Shown: positions 10,420 to 19,865 of the stretch, one piece after another
How the letters are laid out: each line of letters starts with the position of its first letter
How positions within the stretch are numbered: the first letter of the stretch is position 1
Assembly: GCA_002077065.1 (NCBI GenBank)
Contig: NAJO01000058.1
Span: 62,001 to 126,000 of the forward strand
Source of the DNA: Cryoendolithus antarcticus
Taxonomy: Eukaryota; Ascomycota; Dothideomycetes; Cladosporiales; Cladosporiaceae
DNA: 64,000 nucleotides
Direction: 5' to 3'
Program-made: the position numbers and the translations under genes
The notes under the pieces: model-generated
The model's input: only the letters and a program-made list of their open reading frames with translations
Database searches by the model: none
What the model was told of the DNA's origin: nothing

Positions 10420-12039
10420 CTACAAGCGGCTGCCGTGCACAACCTTGTAGTCAACAGCAAGCTCACGCCCATCATCATTGATGACAAGAACCCTCACACT
10501 GCCACGACCATCATTGAAGCTGTTGGTCAAGCGACGAAGAAGCTCGCTCTGGTCAAGCACAGGCAGGCCCTGCTTAACATCGCCAGTCTCAGTCATGGCA
10601 ACAACGCGACCGTCATCGCGGATGTCGAGAACGCGGTACTGCTTGAAGACCGGGCCGAGCATGTTCTGCACAACGACCGACGGGCTCGGGTTACTGATGA
10701 AGCTGGACTCCTCATGGAGCTGCTTGCTGAAGAGGTCGACACCAAGGTAGCGGTGCTGGCCAGTCTGCGCGGAGGTAGTGATGCGGATGACCTGGCAAGG
10801 ACGGCCCTGCAGGATGAGCAGGTCGCCGATCCTGATGTGGTGGCAGGGGATGGTGATGGTGTTGGGAGTCATGGTGCGGTCGGAGGAGTAGCGAGTAGTC
10901 TGGCGTTCGGACTCGTAGCGGGGAGACTGCTCGCGGGTGTCGGTCTCGCGGATGGTGATGTCTTCCTCGACGCGATCTACACGCTCGGTGCGGTCTTGGT
11001 CGTGGTGAGAGTGGTGGTGGTGATGGCCACCGTGGATGGGGTGGAGGACTCTGTCTGCTGCGCGATGAAGACTGTGGCGGAAGGAGTGATAGTGGCCGTC
11101 TTCGTCGTAATATCCCATATCCCTCTTGTGCTTGCGGTCGGAGGAGCCTTCGTCGACGGTAGTCGTCTCGTGTACACGGACCTTCTCGTCGAAAGTGACT
11201 TGCTCACGCTCTGGGTAGCCTTGTGCTGGGAAGTCTCGAGGACGGGTGCTCTTGTCCTGCCACTGGCCGGTCTCGCGGGAGTACTCTTCGGCGAAGGGAG
11301 TTGTGCGTTCGCGGAACTGTCGCTCAGCTACGTCGATACGGCTGTCGTCGCCGAAGTCTGTAGCGGGAGTGTGACGAGTGTTGTACTCGCGGTCGTAGCT
11401 GCGGTCTTGAACGTCGATCTGAGCACTGGCGTAGCGTTGGTATGGCTCACGGTAGCTGAGATGCAGGCATTAGCATTGGCATGGTGTGAGATTGTACCGC
11501 GTACCGGGTATAGCTTCGAAAGCAGATGAGATGAGCATGGAGATGTTGGGAGAAAGGCGGTAGCTGTGTTGCCCCGGGAGACAACACACTAGTCCGGCGC
11601 TAGAAGGATAGCGTGTTTGCCAAGCCTCATAAGGGGCATCGCCGAAGTGCTGGTGTATTGTGATGGAGTGTGGTGATAGTGCTGTGATGTGTGCAAGGAA
11701 CAGCAATAAAGGCAACCAAACTTACCGCTCCCTCTCAATGTCAACACGCTTCTCAACGCGATCTCCTCGACTGTCGTTCTCGTAGATGTGAACGTCCTCT
11801 TCTCTCCTCACACGTGTGCTGCCGGGACGGTAGCGGTCTTCCTCTGTGATGTTGATGTCTTCGCGGTAGCGGTCTTCGCGCTTGGCCGGTGTGGACTGGA
11901 AGAAGCGGGATTTCTGCTCAGCACTTTCCCGTCCAGCGCCTTGGACTGTGACTCGCTCGTCAGACTTGACCTCTGTGGTCTGAGTCTCTTCTTGGTTCTT
12001 GTAGGATGACGGAAAGACGCTGAACGGGACTCTGTTGTG
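10420..12039 (-). CDS. HEX1: Woronin body major protein HEX1
   Basis: The certain coding part is 11118-10420 (232 residues, start MGYYDEDGHYHSF as in known HEX1 proteins). It has the His-rich linker and the eIF5A-like fold (IPCHHIRIGDLLILQGRPC, HRYLGVDLF, MLGPVFKQYRVLD), ending in the PTS1 tripeptide SRL for peroxisome import. HEX1 self-assembles into the crystalline core that plugs septal pores of damaged hyphae. The frame continues upstream without stop through 11455, and across a 270-base intron into exon 12039-11726, encoding a charged Arg/Glu/Tyr-rich region (RYREDINITEEDRYRPG). That extension matches the long, alternatively spliced HEX1 forms known in other fungi, but no ATG lies in it, so how it would be started is unclear. 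Confidence 0.93.
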
Positions 12040-12551
12040 CTGTCAGTGAGCTGATAGCTTTGCTTGTTTGAAGTGCAGGACTGCAACGTACGGGACTCGG
12101 GCGTCGAAATCCAGTGTGGCGACCTTTCCTGGGCTTGAAGGCCTTGCAAACGAGCAAGGCGACTACAAGGCAAGACAGCCGATGCTAACAGACTTGATGA
12201 ATGTCAGCGAAGTTCTTGTTGTGGATGAAGCAAGAGACCGAGCTGCGAGACGGCTGAAGATGCGAATGCACGCGCGTAAGCTCGAGCGGGCTGGGAGCTT
12301 GGGCGATTGATGTACCTCTGTCCAATGGAGTCTGCAGCGGATGCAGATGGTGCAGAAGCGCGCTGGGCGAGACTGCAATGCGGCGAATGGGTGGTGTTGT
12401 GGTGGAGAAGAATGCGGCGGTAGAGGAAGCGTGAGATGCGTGTAATGGTGGGAGGGGGCTGGGGACGAAGCTATGATGGGCGGACGTGCGAGATCAGAGT
12501 TTAGCCTTATGCAGCGCCTCGCAAAACAACGACAGGGGTCGATGAAGAGTC
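12040..12551 (-). promoter_or_regulatory. HEX1 5' leader without ATG, with a 52-base intron
   Basis: Upstream of the long HEX1 reading frame the transcript strand is C/T-rich. An intron fits at 12091-12040 (donor gtacgt, acceptor acag). From 12551 down to the HEX1 start at 11118 no ATG occurs in the exonic strand. An ATG at 12554 opens only a 15-codon frame (MDSSSTPVV). The transcription start is not known. Confidence 0.5.
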
Positions 12552-12554
12552 CAT

Positions 12555-13027
12555 AGCAACCCCCGAGGTGCTGGAGAGGAGGTAATTTCGTACTGATGGA
12601 CAAGGTCGGACGTTGACATCGACATCATCACTGTGGAGTCGAGGATATCGTCGTGGTCGACGTGTTGAGCGCGAGGAACGTGATGAAGACTTCGTCATTC
12701 GACAACCAGCACACATCTTCAGCACAGGGTCTTCGACCGATCGAGCCACTGCGTGCATATGCACCGCTGGGAATGGCTTGCATACTGCATGCACCACTTA
12801 CCTGAGGTCCACGTCGTTGTACATGGACAGCCCCGACTGGCGGAAAATGGCACTCTGGACCTCACGGCTGGGTGACCGACGAATCGAGGCACCGTGACTA
12901 AGCGCAGGTGCTGACCTGTCTTTACCTTTCGAACTCCATAGGATCACATCTACGGTCATTCGCGAACAGTGAGGCACATGCATCGATCTCTGAACAACGT
13001 CTGCCAAGTGCTCCCGAAGCTGAGCAT
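12555..13027. other. Intergenic, HEX1 promoter region
   Basis: No gene is recognised between the HEX1 leader and the 3' end of the first kinase-like gene. It should contain the HEX1 promoter. Confidence 0.4.
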
Positions 13028-14182
13028 CTACTCTGATTCCGACTTTGACTCTGCATCTTCGCCACCAAGCTGCGTCCCGATCTCGTAGGCCTCCACAGGC
13101 ACACCAGCAAGGTCTAGCTCTCCGCCTCTATACTTCGCAATCTGGCTCTCGAACACATACGCAATGCCCTGCGTCCGATCATCAGGCCCACAGCAATAAC
13201 GCTCGATCCTCTCCTTCAATGCCTGCAGCCTTGGCCGGTTGTCTGGTAATGTAGACACACACTCTGTCACCAGCGTCCGTAGCTCAACGGAGTAGTGGTT
13301 CCATGATGGCGTAGTAGGCAACCTTTCCCTACCGATCCAGTTCTTCCACGCTGCTGGCGACCGATGCGTTTCGAGCCACATGAGACCCATTACCGTGACG
13401 CCTAGAACGAAGACGTTGGTCTTGGACGTTTGAGGGTAAGGACAGCCTGGCTGCTGTTCAGGGGACTGCGAGCCGTTCGTTCCGGTGCGGTATGCGGCGA
13501 CGACTGGAGCGTTCGCATCCTCCTGAATCGCCATGCCGAAGTCTCCGATTTTGAGCACCGGATAGAGCTGGAACGGTGAAGTCTTCTCATCAAAGTCCAG
13601 AGTGTCTCCGCCCAGCATGATATTGCCAAGCTTGATGTCACGATGCACGATCGGCTGCCAACCAGCCACTGGTATAGTCGGATGGCCTTGATCCAGCACC
13701 AAGAAGGCCTCAGTCAGCATCCACAAAACTGCCCACACAGCTGGCTCAGGCACCGGCCGCCCTCGTCTATCGTAGTGTTCGAAAGGACCCAGCAGATCTC
13801 CTCGCCCACAATACTCCATGTAGATGCGGTACCTCCTCCTCGCCAGATTCTCGGTCGCAGACCTGATCTCAACGATGTGCTTACTCCTCGCAGGTCTGAG
13901 AGCTTCCATGGCCCCGACCTCAGCGATGATGGGCGCTGCGCCTGGTTGCACTGGGTAACCCGTCCAGGAGCGCATTTCGTTCCAGGCCCATACTGACGGC
14001 GCGTAGCTATCTTTGACTCCGCAGCGGTCGATAAGTGTTTGATTATCGTCGGAACGGGCGAAAGCCGCTACGACGCCATATGCGCCGGCGCCTAGCGGGG
14101 CGTGTTCATGCCAGGTCTCCGCCGCGTGGACTCCTTGATACAGGATGGCATACTTCTGAGCTTCTGTGAGAGCGGCTGCCAT
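13028..14182 (-). CDS. Protein kinase-like protein, array copy 1
   Basis: Intronless, 384 residues. The kinase fold is clear: glycine loop LGAGAYG (30-36), a Lys in the VKD motif of strand 3 (about 57), hinge MEYCGRGDL, catalytic loop IVHRDIKLGN and DFG (KIGDFG), so the catalytic residues are kept. The activation segment lacks a standard APE (PEQ instead), and a family block CCGPDD lies near the C terminus, followed by an acidic tail (AESKSESE). It belongs to the same family as the four copies at 14590-19510, which share VKD, EPAVWAVLW-like, HRD, KTNVF and CCGPDD-like blocks. No targeting signal is seen. The substrate and role are unknown. Confidence 0.88.
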   Translation of the reverse strand: MAAALTEAQKYAILYQGVHAAETWHEHAPLGAGAYGVVAAFARSDDNQTLIDRCGVKDSYAPSVWAWNEMRSWTGYPVQPGAAPIIAEVGAMEALRPARSKHIVEIRSATENLARRRYRIYMEYCGRGDLLGPFEHYDRRGRPVPEPAVWAVLWMLTEAFLVLDQGHPTIPVAGWQPIVHRDIKLGNIMLGGDTLDFDEKTSPFQLYPVLKIGDFGMAIQEDANAPVVAAYRTGTNGSQSPEQQPGCPYPQTSKTNVFVLGVTVMGLMWLETHRSPAAWKNWIGRERLPTTPSWNHYSVELRTLVTECVSTLPDNRPRLQALKERIERYCCGPDDRTQGIAYVFESQIAKYRGGELDLAGVPVEAYEIGTQLGGEDAESKSESE

Positions 14183-14589
14183 TCTGCGAAGCGAGCGCTT
14201 GGTGCTCTTGAGAAGCAGTAGCGTGTCACGAGACGAGGAAGACCAATCCGAGGGTACTACTGGAGTCTTTGTTCCCGACTAGACCTTCACCCGCATTTAG
14301 AAACATTGTAGTCGATGATGTCCATGTGAGCCCCTGGAATCTGCTGCCCGGGGTGAGATAGACTGGAGGTACATGAACAGCGACGCAAGGTAGGTGGGTC
14401 TTTGTTACTGCGTCTGCCCTCATTCTTCTCACATCTGCTCGTCGAAAGTCAACGGAAATATTGGTGCTATCCCCACAGCTATGCTAATATGTGTCTATGT
14501 ACCACCTATGAGCACGTGTGAGGCGCTTTGGCTTCACCATCCATCCCTTCCCCCGCCATAGCCACGACGCTATCCATACGACTAGTCAA
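14183..14589. other. Spacer in the kinase array
   Basis: It holds the presumed promoter of kinase copy 1. No gene or kinase remnant is recognised. Confidence 0.5.
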
Positions 14590-15016
14590 TCAAACGAACT
14601 GCGTCCCCACCACGTAGCGCGCTAGAGGCAGCCCCATCAGGTCCAGCTAGCCCCCTCTATGAGTGGCAACCTGACCTGGGAATCAATGAGACATGCCCCT
14701 CGCTCTGTCCTCTGGCCCACAACAGTGTGTCTCCAGAAGAATCCTCGATTCCGCCAAAGTCGGTCGCTTAGCCTGGAGATTCGCAGCCCACCGCTTGACC
14801 ACATCGCGCAGTTCTGGAGAGTACGCAAGCGCGGCTCTCAGAAATTGTATCATGTTAGCCTTCTTGCACCGTTTCAGAGTCTTCGGAGCGCAGTCTTCGC
14901 TGAGAGCCATGAGGGACAATACAATTATACCGATACCGAAGACGTTCGTCTTGCTCGATAGCCGCCACTGCTTTCGTCGTGTCATTTGCTCGCACGTCCT
15001 TACCGTAACGAGAAGC
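14590..15016 (-). pseudogene. Decayed kinase copy 2 (C-terminal fragment)
   Basis: One frame reads CEQM, then a block KTNVFGIGIIVLSLM and the family end block HCCGPEDRARGMSH, closely matching kinase copy 3. It then hits TGA, continues FPGQVATHRGG, hits TAG, and goes on LDLMGLPLARYVVGTQFV to a final TGA at 14590. Copy 3 has the same order (HVFPSQRVRHRTG, LLGLPADAYAIGAQFV). The N-terminal lobe, catalytic loop and DFG are absent upstream of about 15016, so this is a truncated, stop-broken duplicate. Confidence 0.85.
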
Positions 15017-15248
15017 GTCTGCCGAATTGCACAAGAGTGGAGGTATGCATAGCTTCGAACCCAGCGCGACCATGTGCCTGTGAGCCACGTGCAAACGCTT
15101 CCTGCTCGCGCTCAAGTAGCGACTGGAGGACCGCCCCAATGGTCAGTCCATCACGCCCTGGCACACCTTTGGACCTCGTTGTCCCTGTCCTGTGCGCTGC
15201 GGCTTAATCGAGTAGCGCTGGGATACCCTTTCGCCGCTTCAGAGGTCA

Positions 15249-16388
15249 TTACTGCTGGACGAACTGCGCACCGATAGCATACGCATCAGCCGGCAGCCCC
15301 AACAGCTCGAAGTTCCCGGTTCTATGTCTTACACGCTGACTCGGAAAGACATGATGTAAACCGCTTGCCTTGTCATCTGGCCCACAGCAATGCTCCTCAA
15401 TCAAGGTCCTCAACTCTAACACGGATGGCCGCTTTAACGCCGTCTTGTAGAGACACCTCTTCACGATGTTGCGCAGCTCCGCGGAGTATACTTTGGCTGA
15501 TGCCGGGATCTGGACGCCTCTCTTTCGCCACGCAGCCAGGCTCATTGGTGCATCTCCTTGCTTACGGGTCATGAGCGCCAAAACAACGATGCCAATGCCG
15601 AAGACGTTCGTCTTAGTCGTCAGAAGCCATCTATTCTGTCCCTGCATTTGTTCCGGGGCCGCGTAGGCAGGAGTTCCGGACGTTGTGGGATCTCGGATAG
15701 CGGTATCGGCGTCGTCGAGCTGCAACGCGAAGCCAAAGTCACCCAGCTTCGGAACAGGATAAGTCGGAAAAGGTGTATCAGGATCATCCACAGGGTCTAG
15801 GAAATCCCCGAGGAAGACGTTGTCGAGCTTGAAGTCTCTGTGAACGACCGGCTCCCACCCGTCTACTGGCTCATGTTCATCCCCTTGCTCAAGTACTACG
15901 CACGCTGCAACCAAGCCCCAGAGCACAGCCCAGACAGCGGGCTCGGGAATGGGCTCCCCGGCATTGCGATAATGCCGCCAAGGCCCATGGAAAAGGTCAC
16001 CATGCGGACAATATTCCATCTCAAGACGATAGAAATGCCTGCCCGGAAACACATTCCAGCCGAGCAACTTTACGAGGTTCTGGCAATCTGTGTCCCCAAG
16101 CGCGCGCATAGCGCCCACCTCCCACAGGATCGGCTGACCTCCTGCTGGTACCGGATGGCCAGTCCATGCCTTTTCGGCGGCAAATTCGGCTGGCGAGAGC
16201 TTCGTGTCTTTGATAGCTACGCGCTCGCGGATGCTGTCGTGTGCGTTGACGCGAACGAAGGCTGCGACAACGCCGAAACTGCCGTTGCCTAGCATTGCAG
16301 AGCCTTGCCATTTGTTGCTGTGGGTAATGACGTCGTTGTGGAGGGATATGTAGTGGGCTGCAATCTGGGCTGCTGTGAGTGGCGCCAT
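15249..16388 (-). CDS. Protein kinase-like protein, array copy 3
   Basis: Intronless, 379 residues. Glycine loop LGNGSFGVV (about 33-41), Lys in VAIKDTK, hinge MEYCPHGDLF, catalytic loop VVHRDFKLDN and DFG in KLGDFGFAL are all present. The activation loop reads TSGTPAYAAPEQM, close to the canonical form, so it is the most kinase-like of the array. The C-terminal lobe has KTNVFGIGIVVLALM and EHCCGPDDKASG. It is the closest relative of the decayed copy 2 just downstream. The function is unknown; a lineage-specific kinase is the best description. Confidence 0.9.
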   Translation of the reverse strand: MAPLTAAQIAAHYISLHNDVITHSNKWQGSAMLGNGSFGVVAAFVRVNAHDSIRERVAIKDTKLSPAEFAAEKAWTGHPVPAGGQPILWEVGAMRALGDTDCQNLVKLLGWNVFPGRHFYRLEMEYCPHGDLFHGPWRHYRNAGEPIPEPAVWAVLWGLVAACVVLEQGDEHEPVDGWEPVVHRDFKLDNVFLGDFLDPVDDPDTPFPTYPVPKLGDFGFALQLDDADTAIRDPTTSGTPAYAAPEQMQGQNRWLLTTKTNVFGIGIVVLALMTRKQGDAPMSLAAWRKRGVQIPASAKVYSAELRNIVKRCLYKTALKRPSVLELRTLIEEHCCGPDDKASGLHHVFPSQRVRHRTGNFELLGLPADAYAIGAQFVQQ

Positions 16389-16744
16389 CGTCGCTGTGTG
16401 GGTGATACTGTGCTGTGCTGTTCCGTATCAGCGAAGACGCATGTCTAACGGAACGATGCACGGTGCAGTGTCTGTGATGCGTTCCTCCTGGGTTCCTTTG
16501 TCCTGTCAAATACTGACGTCCGCATTGAGATACTGGAAGAGCGAGACAAAGGGCGACTTATTCCCAAGAAGGCTCGAAGTGCTATCGCTTTGTGGACCAT
16601 ACTGCTACAGCTGGAGTACGTGTGCGACGACGTAGCTACGGAAGCTACATCTTATCGTCACATTTTTGACAACTCTCGTATACCTTCCTTGGGTGACCGT
16701 CCTCGGAAGGTCCAGACTTGGCATTACAAGGCCGATAAGTGAGC
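16389..16744. other. Spacer in the kinase array
   Basis: Presumed promoter of kinase copy 3 and 3' flank of copy 4. No gene is recognised. Confidence 0.5.
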
Positions 16745-17947
16745 TCATTCCTCCATCTTCATCAGACTGTTCAAGTCGTCTCCGTCACTCTCCTCGCCCT
16801 CCTGATTACCTGGAGTCGGAGGCGGGGTCTCAGGAGGCAACGCCAAGTTCACGGCATACTTGTCTCCACGAATAAGCAAGGCTGCATCGCTCCCAGCGTG
16901 CCCATTTGCCACAGCTTGCGAAGGGTACCTGTAGCCATTAGTATGCTCTCCGGGTCCCGAAGTAGCCTGCTGAATCTCCTTACGCAGTGTCTGCACGTCA
17001 ATTCGGCGCGAGGGACCCCACGTAACGCATCGACGGACTAGGTTCTTCAGCGTGTTGGAGTACGGGAGACTGTCTTCGACAGGTGGCGGCTCGCGGAGGT
17101 CGAGATAGATCATGCCAATCGAGTCGTCGAGCGTCATCAAGTTCAGGACTATGAGGCCAACACCGTAGACGTTCGTCTTGGTACTCATCTCGACGTAGGA
17201 GTTCTCCAGTGCTTCGGGTGCCCTGCTGGCTTCTGTTCCCCCTCCGTTGTTGTATGCCTCGTGTGCTGGACTGATCACATACGTCAGGCCGAAGTCACCA
17301 AGCTTCGGTACGGGAAATAGGCTGTACTCAGGTGACGATCTCTCCCCTAGAAAGACATTCGCTGTCTTCATATCGCGGTGAACGATCGTACGCCAGCCAG
17401 CCACTGAATGCCGAAGGTCACCTTGTTCCATCAGCAACGCAGCGTCTGCGAGGTGTGCGAACAGGCACCAAATGAAGGGCTCCGGAATTACTCTACCTTC
17501 CTCGAGGTAGATGTTGCAGAGCTCTTCTAGATCGCCGAACGGACAATACTCAAGCGCCATTCTGAAGAATCCCTCGGATACGAATTCTTGATAATCTCGG
17601 ATGTCAATGATCGGGTTGTTCACCAGTCCTCGCAGCGACTGCACAAATTCTTTTCGAGGTTGCGCATTGAGCTCGTGGAATGCTTTCAGGGCCCCAGCCT
17701 CGATGACACATGCCTTCCACCCCGTAAACTGGACCAATGGGTAGACATTGTCCCACTCGTCTTTATCCTCGAGGTAGGTATCTTTGACTGCTATGCGTTC
17801 CTTGATACTGCCATGCTGATCGATATTGATCCATGCACTTACGACACCCTGCCCGCCGCTTCCAAGGCCACGCGATGCGGCCCAGCCACCATCCCTCGCA
17901 TGTGCCGTCTGGACTGCTTGGTACTCCTTCGCCTGCAATTCGATCAT
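16745..17947 (-). CDS. Protein kinase-like protein, array copy 4
   Basis: Intronless, 400 residues. Glycine loop LGSGGQGVVSAW, Lys in IAVKDTYL, hinge LEYCPFGDLEE, catalytic loop IVHRDMKTAN and DFG in KLGDFGLTYV are present. The activation segment is unusual (GGGTEASRAPEAL), with an APE-like APEA. The C-terminal tail is Pro-rich then acidic (PPETPPPTPG, EEGEESDGDD-like). It pairs most closely with copy 5 upstream (shared GWR-IVHRD and PEYSLFPVPKL-type blocks). No signal peptide or membrane segment is seen. Confidence 0.9.
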   Translation of the reverse strand: MIELQAKEYQAVQTAHARDGGWAASRGLGSGGQGVVSAWINIDQHGSIKERIAVKDTYLEDKDEWDNVYPLVQFTGWKACVIEAGALKAFHELNAQPRKEFVQSLRGLVNNPIIDIRDYQEFVSEGFFRMALEYCPFGDLEELCNIYLEEGRVIPEPFIWCLFAHLADAALLMEQGDLRHSVAGWRTIVHRDMKTANVFLGERSSPEYSLFPVPKLGDFGLTYVISPAHEAYNNGGGTEASRAPEALENSYVEMSTKTNVYGVGLIVLNLMTLDDSIGMIYLDLREPPPVEDSLPYSNTLKNLVRRCVTWGPSRRIDVQTLRKEIQQATSGPGEHTNGYRYPSQAVANGHAGSDAALLIRGDKYAVNLALPPETPPPTPGNQEGEESDGDDLNSLMKMEE

Positions 17948-18286
17948 GGCGTCCTGATGGTGTGATAAGAGCCGACTCGGAGGCGCAAATGGTCAGCCAG
18001 CGTGCGGTCTGAATAAGTCCAAAGTCATCTGGCTCCGTTGTAGCCATCACAGTGTACAATGCTTCTCGACTGTCCGGATGTGGCGATGCGACTCGAAGAC
18101 AAAGGGATGATGACTGAACGGAGTCTTCGACCAACTTTTCTTTGTTTGGTCGAAGCCGGACTTGTCCTCTGTATGTCTGTTCGCTGGTCGAAGCTGAGGA
18201 CCACACGTGTGGTGCTCCGCAGAATACCGTAAGCCTGCCGGTAGACATACTGGAGGGATACAGACGTTCAGAGAAGGAAAGCTATG
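17948..18286. other. Spacer in the kinase array
   Basis: Presumed promoter of kinase copy 4. No gene is recognised. Confidence 0.5.
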
Positions 18287-19510
18287 TCAGTCTTCCATAG
18301 ACTCATCGCCGGTCTCCTCGCTTCCTTTTGTCGGTTCCTCTCCCTGCTCTGATTCCTCCTCATCTGTCATGGGCTCGCCATCCCCACTATCCTCATCACT
18401 GGACATGGCAAAGCTCATTCTCAGCCTGTAGGGGCCAGGCTGTAACTTCAAGTCGTGTATTCCGTTTCTCCAGCTAGAAATGTTCTCCGCTAACATGCGT
18501 CTGAAGCCGGAGCTTTTGTCCTCATTCCCCGGTGCCGTGAGCTCCTCGAGCCTGGCTCGTAGGGTGTCGAGACTTATCCGGTTTTGGACATCGAACTCGA
18601 TACATTGAGACACAAGCCCCCTGAGTACTTCTGTATACTGCTTACCAGTCTCATCAAACTCAGGAGTTTGATCGCTGTCCCAGTCGATATTCCTACCCGT
18701 CTCTCGGTCCAGATTCATGAGAGCCATGAGAGTGATCCCAATGCCTTAGGTGCTCGTCTGAGTGCACAAAGGCATGGAGTCATGTCCATTCTGCTCAGGC
18801 GCGAGATAATTTCTTGTACCGCGACTCTCCAAACCTGTGGTATCCTCCGCCGGATCGACCACGTACGCCAGGCCAGAGTCTGCCAGCTTGGGCACTGGAT
18901 AGAGAGGGTACTCATGGCTCGAGAAAGGTCCTAGGAAGATATTCTCCGGCTTGATGTCGCGGTGGACAATGACCCGCCAGCCTTGCAGTGCGCGCTGAAG
19001 ATGACCCTGCTGTAGCAACAAGGCGGCATCAGCGAGGCACGAGAAAAGACACCATAGGAACGGTTCTGAAAAGGCCCCGCCATCCTTCAAGTGAGTCGCC
19101 ATGACTCCGGCTGGGTCGCCGTAAGGGCAGTACTCCAGGTGGCACCTGGCAAATTTCAGTACCTTATCGACCTTGTGGCTTAGAATGGTCGGAGTGGGAT
19201 CATTGACCAGACCACGCGCGGATATGAGAGATCCTGCAGGGGCATTCGCTTTTGCATGCTTCAGAGCGTACAGTACACCGAGCTCCATTGGTAGAAGCTT
19301 GTCCTCAGAGAATTGTTTCAAGGGATAGCATATTTCCCAATCTGTGTCGTAGTTGTCCTTCACTGCTATACGTTCGGAGATTTGACCATTGGCATTGGTC
19401 TTGATCCAAACACTAACCGAACCTTGACTACCTGATCCTAATGGCAGCGATGCTTGCCAGCCAGCGGCTTTCGCATCACGCTTCAAGTACGCGAACTTGT
19501 CTTTTTTCAT
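18287..19510 (-). pseudogene. Kinase copy 5, broken by one in-frame TAA
   Basis: A single frame runs from ATG at 19510 to the stop at 18287 (408 codons) except for a TAA at 18748-18746. Upstream are the glycine loop LGSGSQGSVSVW, IAVKDNY, LEYCPYGD and IVHRDIKPEN. Downstream the frame resumes GIGITLMALMNLD, as in the other copies where KTNVYGVG or KTNVFGIG stands, so the TAA sits where the aromatic residue of that motif should be: a one-base nonsense change from TAC or TAT. The DFG motif is also altered to DSG (KLADSGLAYV). Both point to a recently inactivated copy; stop readthrough cannot be excluded. Confidence 0.85.
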
Positions 19511-19865
19511 GATTGGTCACGTAATGATATGCTGAGTTTGCTGTACGTCGACATTCTCGACATTGGAAGCCACCTTACATTTTCCTCGAACTTGAGTGGC
19601 CGGATGTAGGGTGTGATTCTGTTGACAAAGAACATACTGTCCGAGTCCTCGGACAACGACCTCCTTTGTCACTCAAGGCTGAAGGCACGTGCAGCTCGAA
19701 CTCCTCACCTCCGCTTGAGGGGAGTCTTGTGCATAGATAGCGCTCTTCTCGATCTGGCTGCGGCATTAGAGCAACGCAAAATTGCACCTATGACAGGCGG
19801 AAGTTCGCTGACCACAGTGTAGACAGTCGCAGCTCGCTCACACTGGTGTATAGTCCAGGGAACCT
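19511..19865. other. Intergenic, no gene
   Basis: Between the start of kinase copy 5 and the 3' end of TRM44. No gene is recognised. Confidence 0.5.

Noticed and set aside
10435..11529. A 364-codon plus-strand frame opposite HEX1
   Set aside because: It is a mirror of the HEX1 coding strand, with a low-complexity Val/Ala-rich translation and no domain; HEX1 on the minus strand is certain.
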